In this document: positions 18,610 to 31,200 of the stretch, piece after piece
Position numbering within the stretch: position 1 is the first letter of the stretch
Layout of the letters: every line of letters starts with the position of its first letter
Source: Austropuccinia psidii
Taxonomy: Eukaryota > Basidiomycota > Pucciniomycetes > Pucciniales > Sphaerophragmiaceae
Assembly (NCBI GenBank): GCA_023105745.1
Contig: JALGQZ010000015.1
Location: forward strand, 22,177,499 to 22,241,498
Reading direction: 5' to 3'
Length of the DNA stretch: 64,000 nt
Made by a program: the position numbers and the translations under genes
Notes under the pieces: generated by a model
Told to the model about the DNA's origin: nothing
Seen by the model: only the letters and a program-made list of their open reading frames with translations
Database searches by the model: none

Positions 18610-19904
18610 TGTCTTATTGGGCTTCTTGTTTCTTTGTGAAGGTATTGGTGTCCACTATTTTGAGTTTTATTACAAATTCACATTGTCTCTTTTTTCCTTT
18701 TCTTTTTGAAAATTCCTCCTTGTGTTTGGGGATGACACAAATATATTTTTCTGGGATTGTGTCTAAAGTGGAATATATTATTATTACACTTGAAAGAAAA
18801 ATACAAAATATTTTGATTCAATTTGAATAAACAAAATTCCAGTCTTCCACTGTTATTTCTTCTGGATTTGGTTTAATTTATTTGAAATATTTTATTTCTT
18901 TATTTTTTAAAGAAATAAAAGTTTTAAAGATTTTTTTTTAACTATTTTTTATGAGTAGAATATTCAATATCAAAGATTTATTTTATTTTATCAAGCTCAA
19001 AGATTATTTTGAAAGTATGTTATTGACTTATAGAAATGGAAAGAAAAACTCCTGATTGTAAAAGTCCTAGTTTTTCTTTCTCTTTGGAAGTAAAAAAAGC
19101 TCAATATCTTATTTTACAATAATTGTATTGAATAATGAAGTTCTTTTTTGGGTTTTCTATTTGAGTATTCATCAAATAAAAAGAAATTTCAATCATAATT
19201 TTCCTCAATTTGAGTAAAAGGGATTTCATTCAATAATATAGAGATTGACTATTAAAGATTTAGAATAATGAACATTATGATTTCAATCCATTTTTATAAA
19301 TTCTGGTAAATAATATTATTATTTTCATTTTAATACACTATTTGCATATGGAAATTACTGTGAATTACTAATAATAATTACTTATTATGATTATGGTTTA
19401 TTTATTCCTATGATTATGTATCAAAAACAATTAATCAGTTCTTTCCTCAACTTGAGTAAAAAAAGATTTTTACTCAGTAATATCCAATTTAAATATTACA
19501 GAATTGAGATAATAATAAAATTATTATTTAAATATTTATTGTTGATTTTCAATTAAAAATATGATTCCAAATAATTTTTACACAATTTGGAAAAAGTAAT
19601 ATTTTTTTATTTAAGTATACTACTTATATATGAAAAGAACTTTGAACAATTAATGCAAATGACTTATTATTATAAATTTTTTTGGAAAATTTCAATATGA
19701 AGCTTTAAAAGGTCTATATATTCAAACAAACAAGAATTTATTTTATATTTTCATAATAAAAATTCTAAAAATTAGAATAAAAATGAAAAAAATTGGACAT
19801 TTTACCTACGTGTATAGTAAAAAACCTCAACAAATGATGGACAGAGTCCAAAAAGCACCTAAATACGTCTAGAAGTGTTCCAAAGCATGGCCAGGCCCCA
19901 AAAA
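18610..19904 (-). other. C2 leader, AT-rich, no gene seen
   Basis: Very AT-rich DNA between gag and the 5' LTR with no supported coding frame. The first bases inside from the LTR (19900-19886) read TGGGGCCTGGCCATG on the minus strand, a good candidate primer-binding site shared with Gypsy-C and Gypsy-A. Confidence 0.6.
19886..19900 (-). promoter_or_regulatory. Putative primer-binding site of C2
   Basis: Minus-strand TGGGGCCTGGCCATG starts four bases after the LTR end. It matches the core of the sites at 62662-62677 and 33818-33833. Confidence 0.55.
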
Positions 19905-21029
19905 TGTCAGGGTGAGTCTATTAAGTAGCTTGGAAATAGTAAATAAAGGCTAGCGCTATGACTGTGACACAGTAAAAATAATTTGAAAATTACCTAAAAT
20001 GGTCCACTGTTGAATGATAACAGTCGTGATTCATCTACTGAGAAGCTTAGCTGAAATTATTCAATATCAATTGACTGTAAACATCAGTACAATAATTAAT
20101 AAATTTAATTATAACAACATTATCCTAAGATTAGTATGGGTATAAGAAATTTTGAATATTTAAGAATGCTAATTAATTGATGATGAGGTCCTTTTGCAAT
20201 CAGAAATGTTTTGCTTTTAGCCCTTTTGGTGACTTTGAAGGACTTTAAAGCTTTTCACATATCTAAAGAACAAGAATATTTATTCTGGAGTCTTGATTGT
20301 AGCTCTTTACTATCAATTCTGATGTCAGCATAGTCAGGATTGTGGTTTTGGGAGCACAAATGATCATTTTGGATCAATACAGGGTGAGGAAAGTCTTCAT
20401 GGGACACATCAGAGCTGTTATGAAATGTCCATAGTGTTTTTATGACTGATATTAGTCATTATGGGCTGTTTTAAGCTTTAAAGAACCATTATTTCAAGTA
20501 TCAAGCCAGTAATGATTGGTACAGATTTGGTACAGACCAGTATTGGACAAAAGGCTTCCAACCCAGATATCTAGGTCAGTTTCTGGGATATCAGGAACAA
20601 AAGAGAACAGTGTTGAAGGGATAAATGAGCTTTGAAAATAGGTATGCTTCATGATTACTCTTTGTAAAATTAGTAAAAGTTAAAAGGGTTTTAATTTTTG
20701 GTTGTATTTTTTTACATCAGTATGGGACTGCAGCATATTCCAAGCCAGATATTTTTTCCAATTTGGAAGATATATTCATTTCAATGATAAAGTATTTGAG
20801 GGCTTGATAAGATTTGAATTTTGGTATACTTTATAGTACAGCTGTGTGAATATATGGAAAAGACACAGGGGGTTTTTAATATTGCTATTCTCATAAAACC
20901 TGTATGTTGGATGATAAAACATTGAGAAAAGATCCCTTTGCCAAATTTGGAGATATAGAGGTCCAAGGTATTTCAAATTGTGAATCTCATTTATATCTTT
21001 TTTGATGTGCTTTTTTACATCTGTATGTG
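19905..21029 (-). repeat. C2 5' LTR, inner part
   Basis: Begins at tgtcagggtgagtc (LTR 3' terminus on the minus strand). It matches the C2 3' LTR from about 20327 onward (agcatagtcaggattgtgg). It is interrupted at 21029 by a solo LTR and resumes at 36488. Confidence 0.82.
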
Positions 21030-22356
21030 TGTGAGCCTGTGAGATATGTATGACATACCCATAAGGCCACAAATGACTTTATACAAAATTGATTTAGTCT
21101 TGAACAGACTTATAAATTGAATTTCAAACAAAAAATAACAAAAAAAACATAACTTTATTTTGGATGAACAAAGTTATAATTATTATGTCATTTTTTGGAT
21201 CCTACACCAAAAATAACCTTGGGTAGACCCATAGGGTGTTATACCCAAAAAAGGTTATCTCTTATGTTATTAGAAGATTTGAGAATCTCACATTAAAATT
21301 GATCTTTTTTAAAAAAATTTAAAATTGTTAAATTTAAGCTTATTTAAGCTTAAATGTGAAGTTGCATAAGGTTTATGCAAACTCACCAAACTTTTAGTTG
21401 AAATTTAGGTGTTGTTTATAAATACTAAATTGCTAAGGATTTTCCATACAGAATATATATCCTGCGTGAGCACAATTTAAAAGGGTTTAAGGCCATAGTA
21501 GGTATTCAAATAAATAAAAGGGCAAAATAAATGCAGAAAGGTAGGACAAATGGAGCAGGGGTACCCAAATTTTGGGATCTGAAAGGGCTTTCTTGAAGTT
21601 GTCCAGCTTTATTGGAGGATTTTTCACCTTATTTAAGATTTAAGATTAGAATTTGATCCAACCTTAAGGTTTAAACTGGTTTTATACCAATTTGGACAGG
21701 AACTTCAAGCTGCCAAAGGGGAAATCCCAATATGAAAGCTTGGAATCCAGATTTTGAAAACTTTCAAATCTTAAATAAGCTTAAAAATTCAAATTTAAAA
21801 GTATCAAAACCTTATCAAAACTCAAGGTTTGGTGTGTATTGCTATTTTACCTGGAAAAATAGCAATAACCTCAAAATATATTGAAAATCCAATTCTTAAT
21901 GGATTTGCTTGAACTTTTCACAAAGGTTACAAACTGATATCATCTGTGTATAATCAAATTTGAAGTATTGTTTTAAAAAGGTTTAATTGCTAATCAGCCT
22001 TTAAATTAAATTTTTTAATTATCCTTAAATAAAATTAAGATTTCTCTAGAAATTAATTACAGAGTCAATTTAGAGACTTTTTCTTGAAACTTTGCTTCAA
22101 AGGTATCCATGTAATGAATTCTAATATAAAGAGACTTGCTTCATATTAAAGCTTAACATAATTGAGCCAAAAGAGGATTAAAGCTACTTGGAGTTAGGAA
22201 TAACACTGGTAACTTCAAATTGGGATTAAAAATAAGATACCTTAAGTTGAGAACCTTACTTTCACGCATGGTTCTTCATTTTGACCTGAGAACTCCCTCT
22301 ATATCCATTATTGATCATGAGAGCTTCTATTCAGGCATAAAAAGAGCCTACAAATC
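21030..22356 (+). repeat. Solo LTR of Gypsy-D type, first part
   Basis: Starts TGTGAGCCTGTGAGATATG after the target duplication atgtg (21025-21029). It continues at 35667-36482, where it ends CAAGCCTTACT before a second atgtg (36483-36487). Joined length is about 2.1 kb with no internal region, so it is read as a solo LTR. The start resembles the Gypsy-D LTR at 44683 and, less closely, Gypsy-A. It is interrupted by the Gypsy-A element at 22357. Confidence 0.75.
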
Positions 22357-24168
22357 TGTAAGGTGTGGATATGAAACTTTGATTAAAAATCAAGTACTTT
22401 TCCTGTCCTCAAAATTTGTATAAGGTAATAATCAATTAAAAATAGTAAGAAATATTATTTTTAAGAGAAAACACGCCAATTTTATTGTTTCTAGCTTTAT
22501 TAGTTTAAAAAAATAATATTATAAAGATTTATTGTTTTACCAACAATAAAAATTTATCCAAATATACTCTACAAGAGATATTTAAGGCTACAAAAGAAAT
22601 TTGTTCAAGAGAAATTGTAATTGGAATTAATTGAGCAAAGAACTGCAAGAAGCTAATTAAAGAAAAAAGTCTTTAAAAAGAATATTCAAGATAAAACACG
22701 CCCAAAAGTGACCAGAGTGAATTTGGAAACAAAGTGACAAAGTTTACAGTGATGAAAGATGTTTTAATTCACTTTTGGGGTGGTTCAGGGGTAAAAATCA
22801 TTATAAAAGTTACAAACAATGATTATAATGATTTTTTAACTTGGTTAAAAGGTTTAAAATTATTTGATAAAGGTGGTTGGAATCTTTTATTGATTGGTTT
22901 AACAATGTTTAAACTAATTATAAAAGGAAAAGATTCTAACATGAAGAGAAAAGTGGGGCAAAGAAGACATTCTTTTATAGCCATCAATTTTCTTACTCCA
23001 AAAGTAAAATTTACTCTTGTCAATCGTGGAAAAAAGTCTGACAACAGAAAAGCCAACTATGGCATCATTGAACCCTGTTTTAGACCAAAAAAGGGCTGGT
23101 TTAAGCCATTTTTAGCCATTTTAGACCCTTAAATCAGCCATTACTATAGCAATACCTAGTCTAGAGCCTTCAAAACACGTCAGAATGTGTGTAAGAGACG
23201 TAGAAACCAGTTAAAACTGTTTTTACTATGATGTTTTTATCTTAAGGGTAGTTTTACCTTCTTGGCAACAGCCAAAACTACCCCAGTTGGTATCAAAACC
23301 TCATCATCAATTGAGTCCACAGACCCTGTAACTCAATTCCAGGCCAAAAGTGATAAACGTTTGCGTGAATTTTGACACCACATGCCAGTCAGCAAGGATT
23401 TTGGGGGTCTGGCTCCCCCTTAGAGCTAGAATTCCTTTTCCCCCCCAATTTATTTTTTCCTTTAATTCCTCATCATGTATTATACTTGTAATTAACATAT
23501 GTAATCAAATTGAATTGTACAGTACAATACAGTAATAATTGATACCTCATATGTAAATCAAAGGTCACTTATGTAATACACACGCACATTTTGACATTTC
23601 AATTGAATTCAATTGAAAATGCTTCAATTCCTCATAACTTCTAAATTAAACACAACACCTCAATTTTAACACAAAAATTGATGGTTAACACCACATTTGG
23701 TGTGAATTAATCTAAAGTTTTCAGGATTTTCAACTTTAGTATTGAAAATACTAAAAACTTAATTTAAGCTTATTTGGAGTTGAGTTACAAAAATTTCACT
23801 CAGAGGTGACCCCACCTGATTTTTTATGAGGAATCCAATGGTGAAATAATTTTTATATGTTTATTTATTGGATAAAAAGCTATAATAATTTTTATTTAAC
23901 TTTTTTCCAAATTTATTTATTTTTTTACAATTTTGTTAAAAATTCATTTTTACTTAATTTTTTCAAGTATAAATGTAATTTTATAATTTCAAAATTTCAT
24001 GTAATTTTATTTTTGAATTGTAATTAATTTTTTAATTTTGAATAGAATTTTATACTTATATTTTGATTTTTATGTCAATAATATAAATAAATTCATTTTA
24101 TTTATATTTATATGACAATTTTGTATTTGTGGTCCTTTGGGTATATGAAATTACCTCTAAGGCTCACA
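22357..24168 (-). repeat. Gypsy-A 3' LTR (1812 bp)
   Basis: On the minus strand it runs TGTGAGCCTTAGAGG to CCACACCTTACA. It is preceded by a polypurine tract at 24169-24186. It pairs with 33836-35661. Confidence 0.93.
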
Positions 24169-24186
24169 TTCCCTCCCCCTAAAAAA
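24169..24186 (-). promoter_or_regulatory. Gypsy-A polypurine tract
   Basis: Minus-strand CTTTTTTAGGGGGAGGGAA directly abuts the 3' LTR start TGTGAGCC. Confidence 0.8.
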
Positions 24187-24191
24187 GAATA

Positions 24192-24316
24192 TTACTTTGT
24201 AATATTGGTATTTCTAGTGTGTCTGAATCTCCTGAGGAGTTTGTAAGCTTCTGGTATTTCTTTTTCTTCTAACCATTCATCTTCACAAGTTGGGTCACTG
24301 TACCTAACAAGGTATT
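24192..24316 (-). pseudogene. pol: Gypsy-A pol C-terminal tail, cut off by insertion
   Basis: Reads RYSDPTCEDEWLEEKEIP and LLRRFRHTRN before the stop. This is the tail that normally follows KVREY at the end of the integrase piece on the other side of the insertion (27784). The two halves match up once 24317-27783 and one copy of the gtatt duplication are removed. The tail has a W...EKD/EIP...LLRRFRH pattern also seen at the ends of Gypsy-D and Gypsy-C pol. It may be a degenerate chromodomain-like tail. Confidence 0.8.
24312..24316. repeat. Target-site duplication (gtatt) of nested solo LTR
   Basis: Matches 27784-27788. Confidence 0.85.
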
Positions 24317-24566
24317 TGTCAGCCTGTGACTCAAAACAGAGCACTAGCATGACATCCAGCATACCATAAATAATGGCATGACAAGTATTGAACAAACATA
24401 GTCAATACAGGTAATAAATAAGAGGAAAAAACTCCTCTTAAATTAAACACCAACCTTATCCAAACAGAATAAGGAAACCTAGAGGAAAATAAACAAGTCA
24501 AAACTCTTATTTTAACCTCTCATCTAACTTATGCTGTGGGAACTCCTCTTGTGTGGGATTAAAATG
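24317..24566 (+). repeat. Gypsy-C-type solo LTR (C3), first part
   Basis: Starts TGTCAGCCTGTGACTC. It continues at 26551-27783 after an unclassified insertion, for a joined length of about 1.48 kb, typical of this family. It is bounded by the duplication gtatt. Confidence 0.8.
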
Positions 24567-25238
24567 AGGCAGTACCTGGAGGGGGAAATCACAGGTAACT
24601 AGTTTTGAATTGCTAATAACTCCTGTAACCAAGGGTGCCAAGGGTGTATTGCCTGCCCCTCCTAAAATACTGAACAAAATCTTCCTTGGAGCTCACAAAC
24701 CAAAATAAAATTAGTAAGTGGCTTTACAACTGCAGAAGACAAAATTCAGCAGTCTCAGATCAGACCTATTCAATAAATAATATAAAAAATAATGTCAGTT
24801 ATTTTTGGTTAAATTTGATATTTTAATGAAATACTTGTCTGTTTAATGTTAATATCTTTTTTTAGTGAAATTGAGGTGAGTTGTTTCTTATTGGTGATAA
24901 TTCCTTGGTAGGATGGGTTATTTAAGGTTTTCTGGAAAATTTGATTGGTGTTGATAAAGGTAATTTTGTCAAGGTATAGTTATAATAGAGTAAAATAATT
25001 GTTTTTAAAGGTTTGTTATTTATTTATTTTTTAAGAGGGTTAAATAATAAGATAAAATAGTATTTGTTAAATTTAAGAGGTAAGATTCTTTGATATTGGT
25101 TTTTTTTTGGAAGGGGGTAAGTTAATTTTAAATATTGATAAATTGTTTAATTTTACTGAATAAAATATTTTATTAGAGTAGTAACCCTAATCTTGGGTAC
25201 TGGGTAATTTTTATTTTTATTTTAACAATGATAAGATT

Positions 25239-25300
25239 CCACTGAGCTTAGCTACTGGGAAATCTTTAACACTATACTTCCACTGAGCTTAGCAACTGGG
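25239..25300. repeat. Short direct repeat ccactgagcttagc
   Basis: Two copies about 40 bases apart (25239 and 25280), each followed by (t/a)actggg. It lies inside the unclassified insertion; the function is unknown. Confidence 0.6.
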
Positions 25301-25411
25301 TAAGTAAATTCACTATAATTTGCTGGACTACCTCCCAGGTGAGGGATGAATTATTCCTATGCTCCTACTGTGAAGTGGATAGAATTGGAATGTTGGGGGG
25401 AGAGAGCCCCT

Positions 25412-26000
25412 CTATTTATACCTTTTGGGAGCCCAGGGGGCCCTCCATGGGAGCTGTCTTTTTCCACTTTAATTCCTCTTGATTTCATCATGTGACTCCA
25501 TTTTTGGTGAGACCCTTTCTTGCATGGGTCAGGTGATTTAAGGTTTGGTGATAATTTTTCTCTGCACAGCCTTCTTTCATCACATGATGGTCTTTTGGTG
25601 AGCTAATTATGATGTGATTTTCTTGGATTTTCCTTGCATGCATGAGGTGATTTCATTTTGGCTGAGGATTTTTCTTGTGCACAGCCTCTTTTCTGTCACA
25701 TGACATTCTGCTGGTGGATTCAGTATCACATGATGACCTTGTAATTCCTTTGCATACGTCCTACTTTAGGTTTGGTAGAAGTGGCTGTGTAATTTATGCA
25801 GGTGTCATGTTTGTTTTTCTTCTTTTTGAACTTTAAAATGAAGTCAGGTGATAACTTCTTGCACTGGTGAATTTACTGTTTCTATGAGATGATGTGATTT
25901 TTGATTTTGACACATGCTGTGCATAGTCATGTGGTTGAGATTTAATTGAAGGTGTGTAATGCATGCAGCTTGTTGTAACTAGCTTTTGTTTGCATGAGGT
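25412..26000 (-). promoter_or_regulatory. Promoter-like block: TATAAATAG plus TCACATGA-type motifs
   Basis: TATAAATAG at 25420-25412 on the minus strand. Upstream of it (25490-26000) are about ten motifs of the type tcatgtga, tcacatga or catgaggtga, three of them perfect or near palindromes around CATG. The density suggests repeated binding sites for a bHLH-type factor, by analogy with E-boxes. Confidence 0.45.
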
Positions 26001-26550
26001 GGTGAGTGGTGTAAATAATTTTGTTTCTGTTTTAAGGCTTCAAGTGGGGTTACTGTGGATATAAGATAAGGTACTCCTGTGGCTGTGTTGTAAATGCATT
26101 GGAGGAATTCCATGGAGTTGAGCTTTGCATCATGTAATTTTTCTATGTTGAGATCTAGGTTGCTGTGTAGTTCATGCAAGTGTCCTTTTATTTATGCATG
26201 AGTCCTGTGGCTATAAGGGGGTGTAAGGCTGGGTGGGGTGTGTAATTTTAAAGGGTGGTACCTTATTTTTTGTAACTAGTTTGCTATATGTAGCTTGATT
26301 TTTTACATATGCATAATGAAATTGAATAATTTATTCAAACACATACACTTCCCTTTGGTGCCTGTGCCATGGTTTTATGAGTTAAATCCCGCTTCTTGCT
26401 GTAAAATTGACCTTTTGGTGTAAAATTTGAGTGTAAGTCTGCCTGTAGGCTGGATTTACTGCTGTTTTGGGGTACTATGAGCTTGAGCCTGATGAAAAAA
26501 AATGGTATGGAATACCACAATGCATATTTAAGTTATTCTATAACAAAATG

Positions 26551-27783
26551 ATATTTTTCTTAAAGCTCACATAGAGAGCTACACAATGGTATCATCCATG
26601 TTGATGTAACACCACCACAACTGGAGATACCATATGACCTTTATTTTAAAACCAAGACCAAAACTGTACAGAAGTACAACCAGATTAAAGATCTAACCAA
26701 GAGCTTTAATTTGAGACACCTTAGACCTCTGTATCTCTTAAATTGACTGAGGGATCTTGGTTCAAAGGTTTAACAACCAAAATACAGATATTCTGAAAAA
26801 CAACAATATAAACAAACCCCTGTATCTCTGGCATACACTCATACAACTGTACAGAGTAATATACCAAACTGTAGAGCTAATCAAGCCCTACAAGACTGTA
26901 TCATCAGAATACAGATATCTTCCAAATTGGAGAAGATATCTGGTATGGAAGTTTTTGAAGCCTCATACTGATGTACAAAAATAAATCCAAAAACTTAAAA
27001 CCCTTATAGCTTTTGCTATTTTCAAGAAGGGTAAACATGAAGAATACCAAATTGAAGAGCTCATTAAGCCCTTCAATTCTGTGCTCTTGGTTTCTTGATA
27101 TCTTAAGAACTGACTGAGATATCTTGACTGGAAGGTTTTTCTAGCAATACATGACTGTATCAAACCTGTATCAAACAGTATTGCTCTCATACTTAACATA
27201 ATATACTTAGGAAGATATAACCTCTCTAAAATCATCATTACTGATCATACAGACACTAGAACAACGTCATCCAAGTGCTGACGTGGCAGGTGAAAGTTTT
27301 TTCACGCTGTATTGATCCAGAATGATCATTTGTGGTTCCAAAACCACAATTCTTCCTCTATTGACGTCAGAATTGATGATCCAGAACCACAGATTGATCA
27401 TTGGAGTGAAAAATTTCACTCCTCTGACGTTTGAAGAGTTAATAACTCTTGACAGTCTTGAAAGATATAAAAAGAAGGGTTTTTTCCTTGAAAACCCATC
27501 ATATTATATCTTATTTACCCATATTCTTAGATGACAAAACTGTTATCCATCAGTAGTTTCCTTAGAATTATTAAAGATATAATTAGAGCATAATTATTGT
27601 AGTACTTCTTCACAGTCAAAGATATTAGAGTATTGCAACCCAGGTCCTCAACAGACTCATCACCACTGTTAACACGTAGCAGTAGGACCTGAAGAATTAA
27701 ATTTATTTGTTTTTTGACGTGTCACAGTAGTAATACTATCTTGTATTTACATTTTATAGCTACTATATAGACTCACCCTGACA
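26551..27783 (+). repeat. Gypsy-C-type solo LTR (C3), second part
   Basis: Ends CTCACCCTGACA followed by the duplication gtatt (27784-27788). It contains the family dyad TTTGTGGTT/AACCACAA near 27338. It matches the C2 LTRs in the stretch around actgatgtacaaaa. Confidence 0.82.
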
Positions 27784-29508
27784 GTATTCTCTTACTTTTT
27801 TGGTTCTTAATTTTCTTTCTTTAAGAACTTTGGTAATTTTCTTTGTACCAAATGTCTCAATAGGAGGTATAACTTGGGGAATCTTATTCCTCAAGGGAAA
27901 TTTCTCAGCATCACTAGATTTATATGACTTTATCAAGCTCACTGGAAATGTAGGGTGCTTATTCCTAAGTTCATCAGGTAACTCTACTTCAACAGCATTT
28001 TCTTCATGGAGGGCCTTAATCACAAAAGGTCCTGCAAAGGAGTCTTTCAAGCTTTTACATCCTTTGATGTTATTGAAGTTAGTTTTGGATACAAGAACTA
28101 GGTCCCCCACTTTGAAATCTGGAGTTGCATGTGATTTATCCCATTTGTCTTTAGCATATGCAAAAGAGTCCTCCGTGCACCTTACTGCATGCTTTCTAGC
28201 GTTGTCTAGCATTCCTTTGAAGCTAGCAGCTGTGGGATGTATTTCAATTAAATATTTCCTCAAGGAATCTTGGGGTAATTTGGGGTTCCCTCCTTTTTCT
28301 AGAATAGCAGGAGTTTGATTGGTACTGGCATGGATTGATGTTTTACATGCTAATTCCAGAGCTGGCAATAGAGTACACCAAACATGGGTAAATCCATCAC
28401 AATCTTTGAATTCAAGGCCATATGCACAAAGTCTTCTCACCATGTCCTCTAAGGTTTGGATCATCCTTTCAGCCAGGCCATCAGTTTGTGGGTGGTAGGC
28501 TGTAGATAAAGACAGTTTAGTGCCAAATAATTGGTGAACATTTGTCCATAGTGCTGAAGTGAATTTGGGATCCCTATCACTAATGATATTTTTGAATATT
28601 CCAGTCCATGATACTACTCTATTCCATATCAGAAGAGCTGTATCCATGGCTGTATCATCTTTGTGACAAGGTAAAAAGATTGGAGTTTTACTGAATCTGT
28701 CCACAATTACTAGGCAAGCATTATAACTTCTGTCACCTCCTGGTGGTAGTCCAGTTACCCAATCCATATGGACAATTTCCCAAGGTCTGCTTGGTTCTTG
28801 GATTTTTATCATATTCACAAGTCTCTTGCCAGTAGATTTATTGGCCTTTTGGCATCTGTCACAGGTCTTGCAATACTCTGAAACATCTTTCTGCCACATT
28901 GGCCACCATATGCAGGTCTTTAATTTCTCTCTTGTTCTGTCTTCAGACAGATGTCTTGAAAAGGGGCTATCATGGCATTCTTTCTGTACAAGATTGATTA
29001 ATGACCTGTCCACAACTGTCATGACACATGTGTGCTTGGTTCTGTGGTAAATTATACCATCCAGTAGGTGAAATCTCCCTTCATTCTAAGATTTCTTCCA
29101 TACTTCATCCAAGGCATGTATTAGAGAGTTGTCTTTGCTGTCTTTGTTAAGTAATTGGCATAAGATGCTACAATTCTTATCTTGAGTGTAGCTATTTCTG
29201 ACTTCTTCAAAGAAGGTGGTGTTCAAGTCTGTAACACTTACTCCTTCTATTGGGATCTGTGGTGAAGCTTCTTCTGGAACATAAGCAGGATTATCAATAT
29301 TATTTGGTAATGGCCATCTGCTCAGTCCATCTGCATTCTTATGAATATCCCCATCCTTATGAACAATAGTCATATTGCCTCTGTATTCTTGTATGGCTAT
29401 TTGCCATCTGAGCATATGCCTGTTGTGTGTTTTCATGTTTAAAAGTGATTTGACAGCTGTACATTCTGTTATCACCTCAAAAACACATCCCTCCAAGAAG
29501 TAGTTCAA
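27784..29508 (-). pseudogene. pol: Gypsy-A RNase H end and integrase
   Basis: Same reading frame as the upstream protease-RT piece. 29086-29508 carries the RNase H end and the linker ([11 protein letters not shown]). A TAG at 29086-29088 follows EVWKKS, after which the frame continues. 27784-29022 is integrase: zinc finger HDSPFSRH with CKTCDRC, catalytic Asp in VHMDWVTGL, Asp in IISDRDPKF, Glu in DGLAERMIQ, then a GPF motif (FAGPFVIK). The last codons before the insertion read KVREY; the tail resumes at 24316. Integrase itself looks intact apart from the stop and the split. Confidence 0.9.
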
Positions 29509-29511
29509 TTT

Positions 29512-31197
29512 CTACAAGGCCCAGACAAGGCATAGACATTCCATTTGACTTTCCCCATATCTGGCTTCAGTTGGTTTGATTTGCCTGGATATGAAACATA
29601 TGGGTCCTTCTACAGGTTTATCATTTGTGATCTGAACTTGGTGAAGTGCAGCACCTGGTCCATCCCCTGATGCATCAATATACAGTTTGAAAGGCAATTT
29701 AAAGTCTGGCATCAGTAAGAGTGGAGCAGTGGTGAATGCTTCTCTTAGAGACTCAAAAGCTTTGACTCTGTCAACAGTCATTTCAAATGCTGTGTTTTTG
29801 TAACACAATTTATAAAGTGGTCTTGCTATGGATGCAAAATCTTTAATGTGTTGCCTTTTTGTCAAAACTCTGGACAATCTGTACATGTGCTCCTCCCAAG
29901 TTTTGGAACAGACAATAATGTCATCAATGTAAATGATTAACCATCCTTCTGAGAGCTCTTCAAGGAAGATTTCATTCATCATTCTTTGGAAGTGTGAAGG
30001 TGCATTTTTGATACAAAAGGGCATCCTCAAGTATTCATACACTCCACAATGAACAATAATTCTCAAGTATTTTCTTGCTCTTGGCATCACCACATTTTTA
30101 TGGAATCCTTTAACGGTGTCCATAGTGGTTATATACACTGCTTGAGATATTTGAGTTAGGGAAATTTGGATTTTTGGTATTGGGTATCTGTCTGGAACAG
30201 TGTAAGTGTTCAGAGCTCTAAAGTCTCCAACCATTCTAGATTTTCCATTATGCCATGCCACTATGACTGGTGTAGTTATTTCCACTTCTTCATTGTGGCC
30301 TACTTTTCTTATTGCACCAAGGTCTAGAAGTTCTTTGATATAAATTTCTAGAGCTTCTCTTGATTTTGGACTTGCTGCATATGCAGGTCTTCTTAAGAGT
30401 GGTGGATAAGGTGTCTCAATGTTAAGAATGATGTCAACTTCATGACCAATAATTGCTCCTAGAGGTTCTTTGTCTGAAGAACATGCTGCTCTGTGGTCAT
30501 ACAAAAGGGAAGAAATTTCATTTTCTTGCTTATAAGTCACATGAAGGCTTATTTCAGCCTCATTTAACTGTTCAGACTTGAATTTCTCTAACTCTAAGTT
30601 GACTGGTGATACTTTGTTGACTTTAATTTGTCTTTTAAATGGTAAAAAGGCAAATTTTTGGCACTTATTGTCTCCAATAGTAAAGTATCTGTCTTTGTTG
30701 TTATGCAAATCTATTCCATACATGATTAAATAGTCATTTCCCAATATAAAATGGGTACTAGACCAATTTTCCATAACAACAAATTCAACTGTGATTCTTA
30801 AATTCCCATTTATGTGTGGGAATATGAAATTGGTCTCAAAGATTCCTAATGCTTTCATTGGATTACTTGCACTATTGAATTTTATACCATCAATTGGTAA
30901 CAATTGGTCTTCAAAATTTGGTACACAAGTCTTAAGAAAAGATTTTCCAACACAAGAGCAGAAGGCTCCTGGGTCAAGCAAGAGTTTGGTGGGCTTGTTG
31001 TCAATCACCACTTCTGTTATACAGGAGTTATCAGCTGTATAACCTTTCCCCCTGTTTGGTTTTGTTTTCATAAGGTGTACATCTTGAACTGTTGATAAAT
31101 CAAGTTGACCAGTGCTCAATTGTGGCAAGTGGGAATAAGATTCCATGATGTCTAAAGTGGCATTGATATTTTCTATATCTTTTGAATATTCAGACAA
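29512..31197 (-). pseudogene. pol: Gypsy-A protease, reverse transcriptase and RNase H start
   Basis: In frame with gag upstream and with the integrase piece downstream. The frame is bounded by a TAA at 31201 and a TAG at 29512-29514 (VWAL then stop). Protease: [13 protein letters not shown], with Pro where the catalytic triad normally has Thr or Ser (codons 30975-30967), and HFILGNDY as the second motif. [26 protein letters not shown] and [10 protein letters not shown]. Right after [11 protein letters not shown] the text jumps to [11 protein letters not shown] near 29855. This is an in-frame deletion of the RT thumb and connection present in relatives. RNase H starts with [16 protein letters not shown]. 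Confidence 0.9.
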
Positions 31198-31200
31198 TAT

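Larger units (their letters stand above)
24567..26544. mobile_element. Unclassified about 2-kb insertion inside the solo LTR
   Basis: The flanking 6-mer aaaatg occurs at 24561-24566 and 26545-26550. When the segment is removed, the LTR reads continuously and aligns with other Gypsy-C LTRs (gtgtgggat then a T-rich stretch then agagc). No coding frame or terminal inverted repeat is convincing. On the minus strand a TATAAATAG box (25420-25412) lies downstream of a field of CACATG/CATGTG-like motifs, so this may be a promoter-bearing LTR or a non-autonomous element. Confidence 0.6.

Noticed and set aside
24567..26544. Classification as Helitron, LINE or TIR transposon
   Set aside because: No TC...CTRR ends, no poly-A tail, no terminal inverted repeats; left unclassified.
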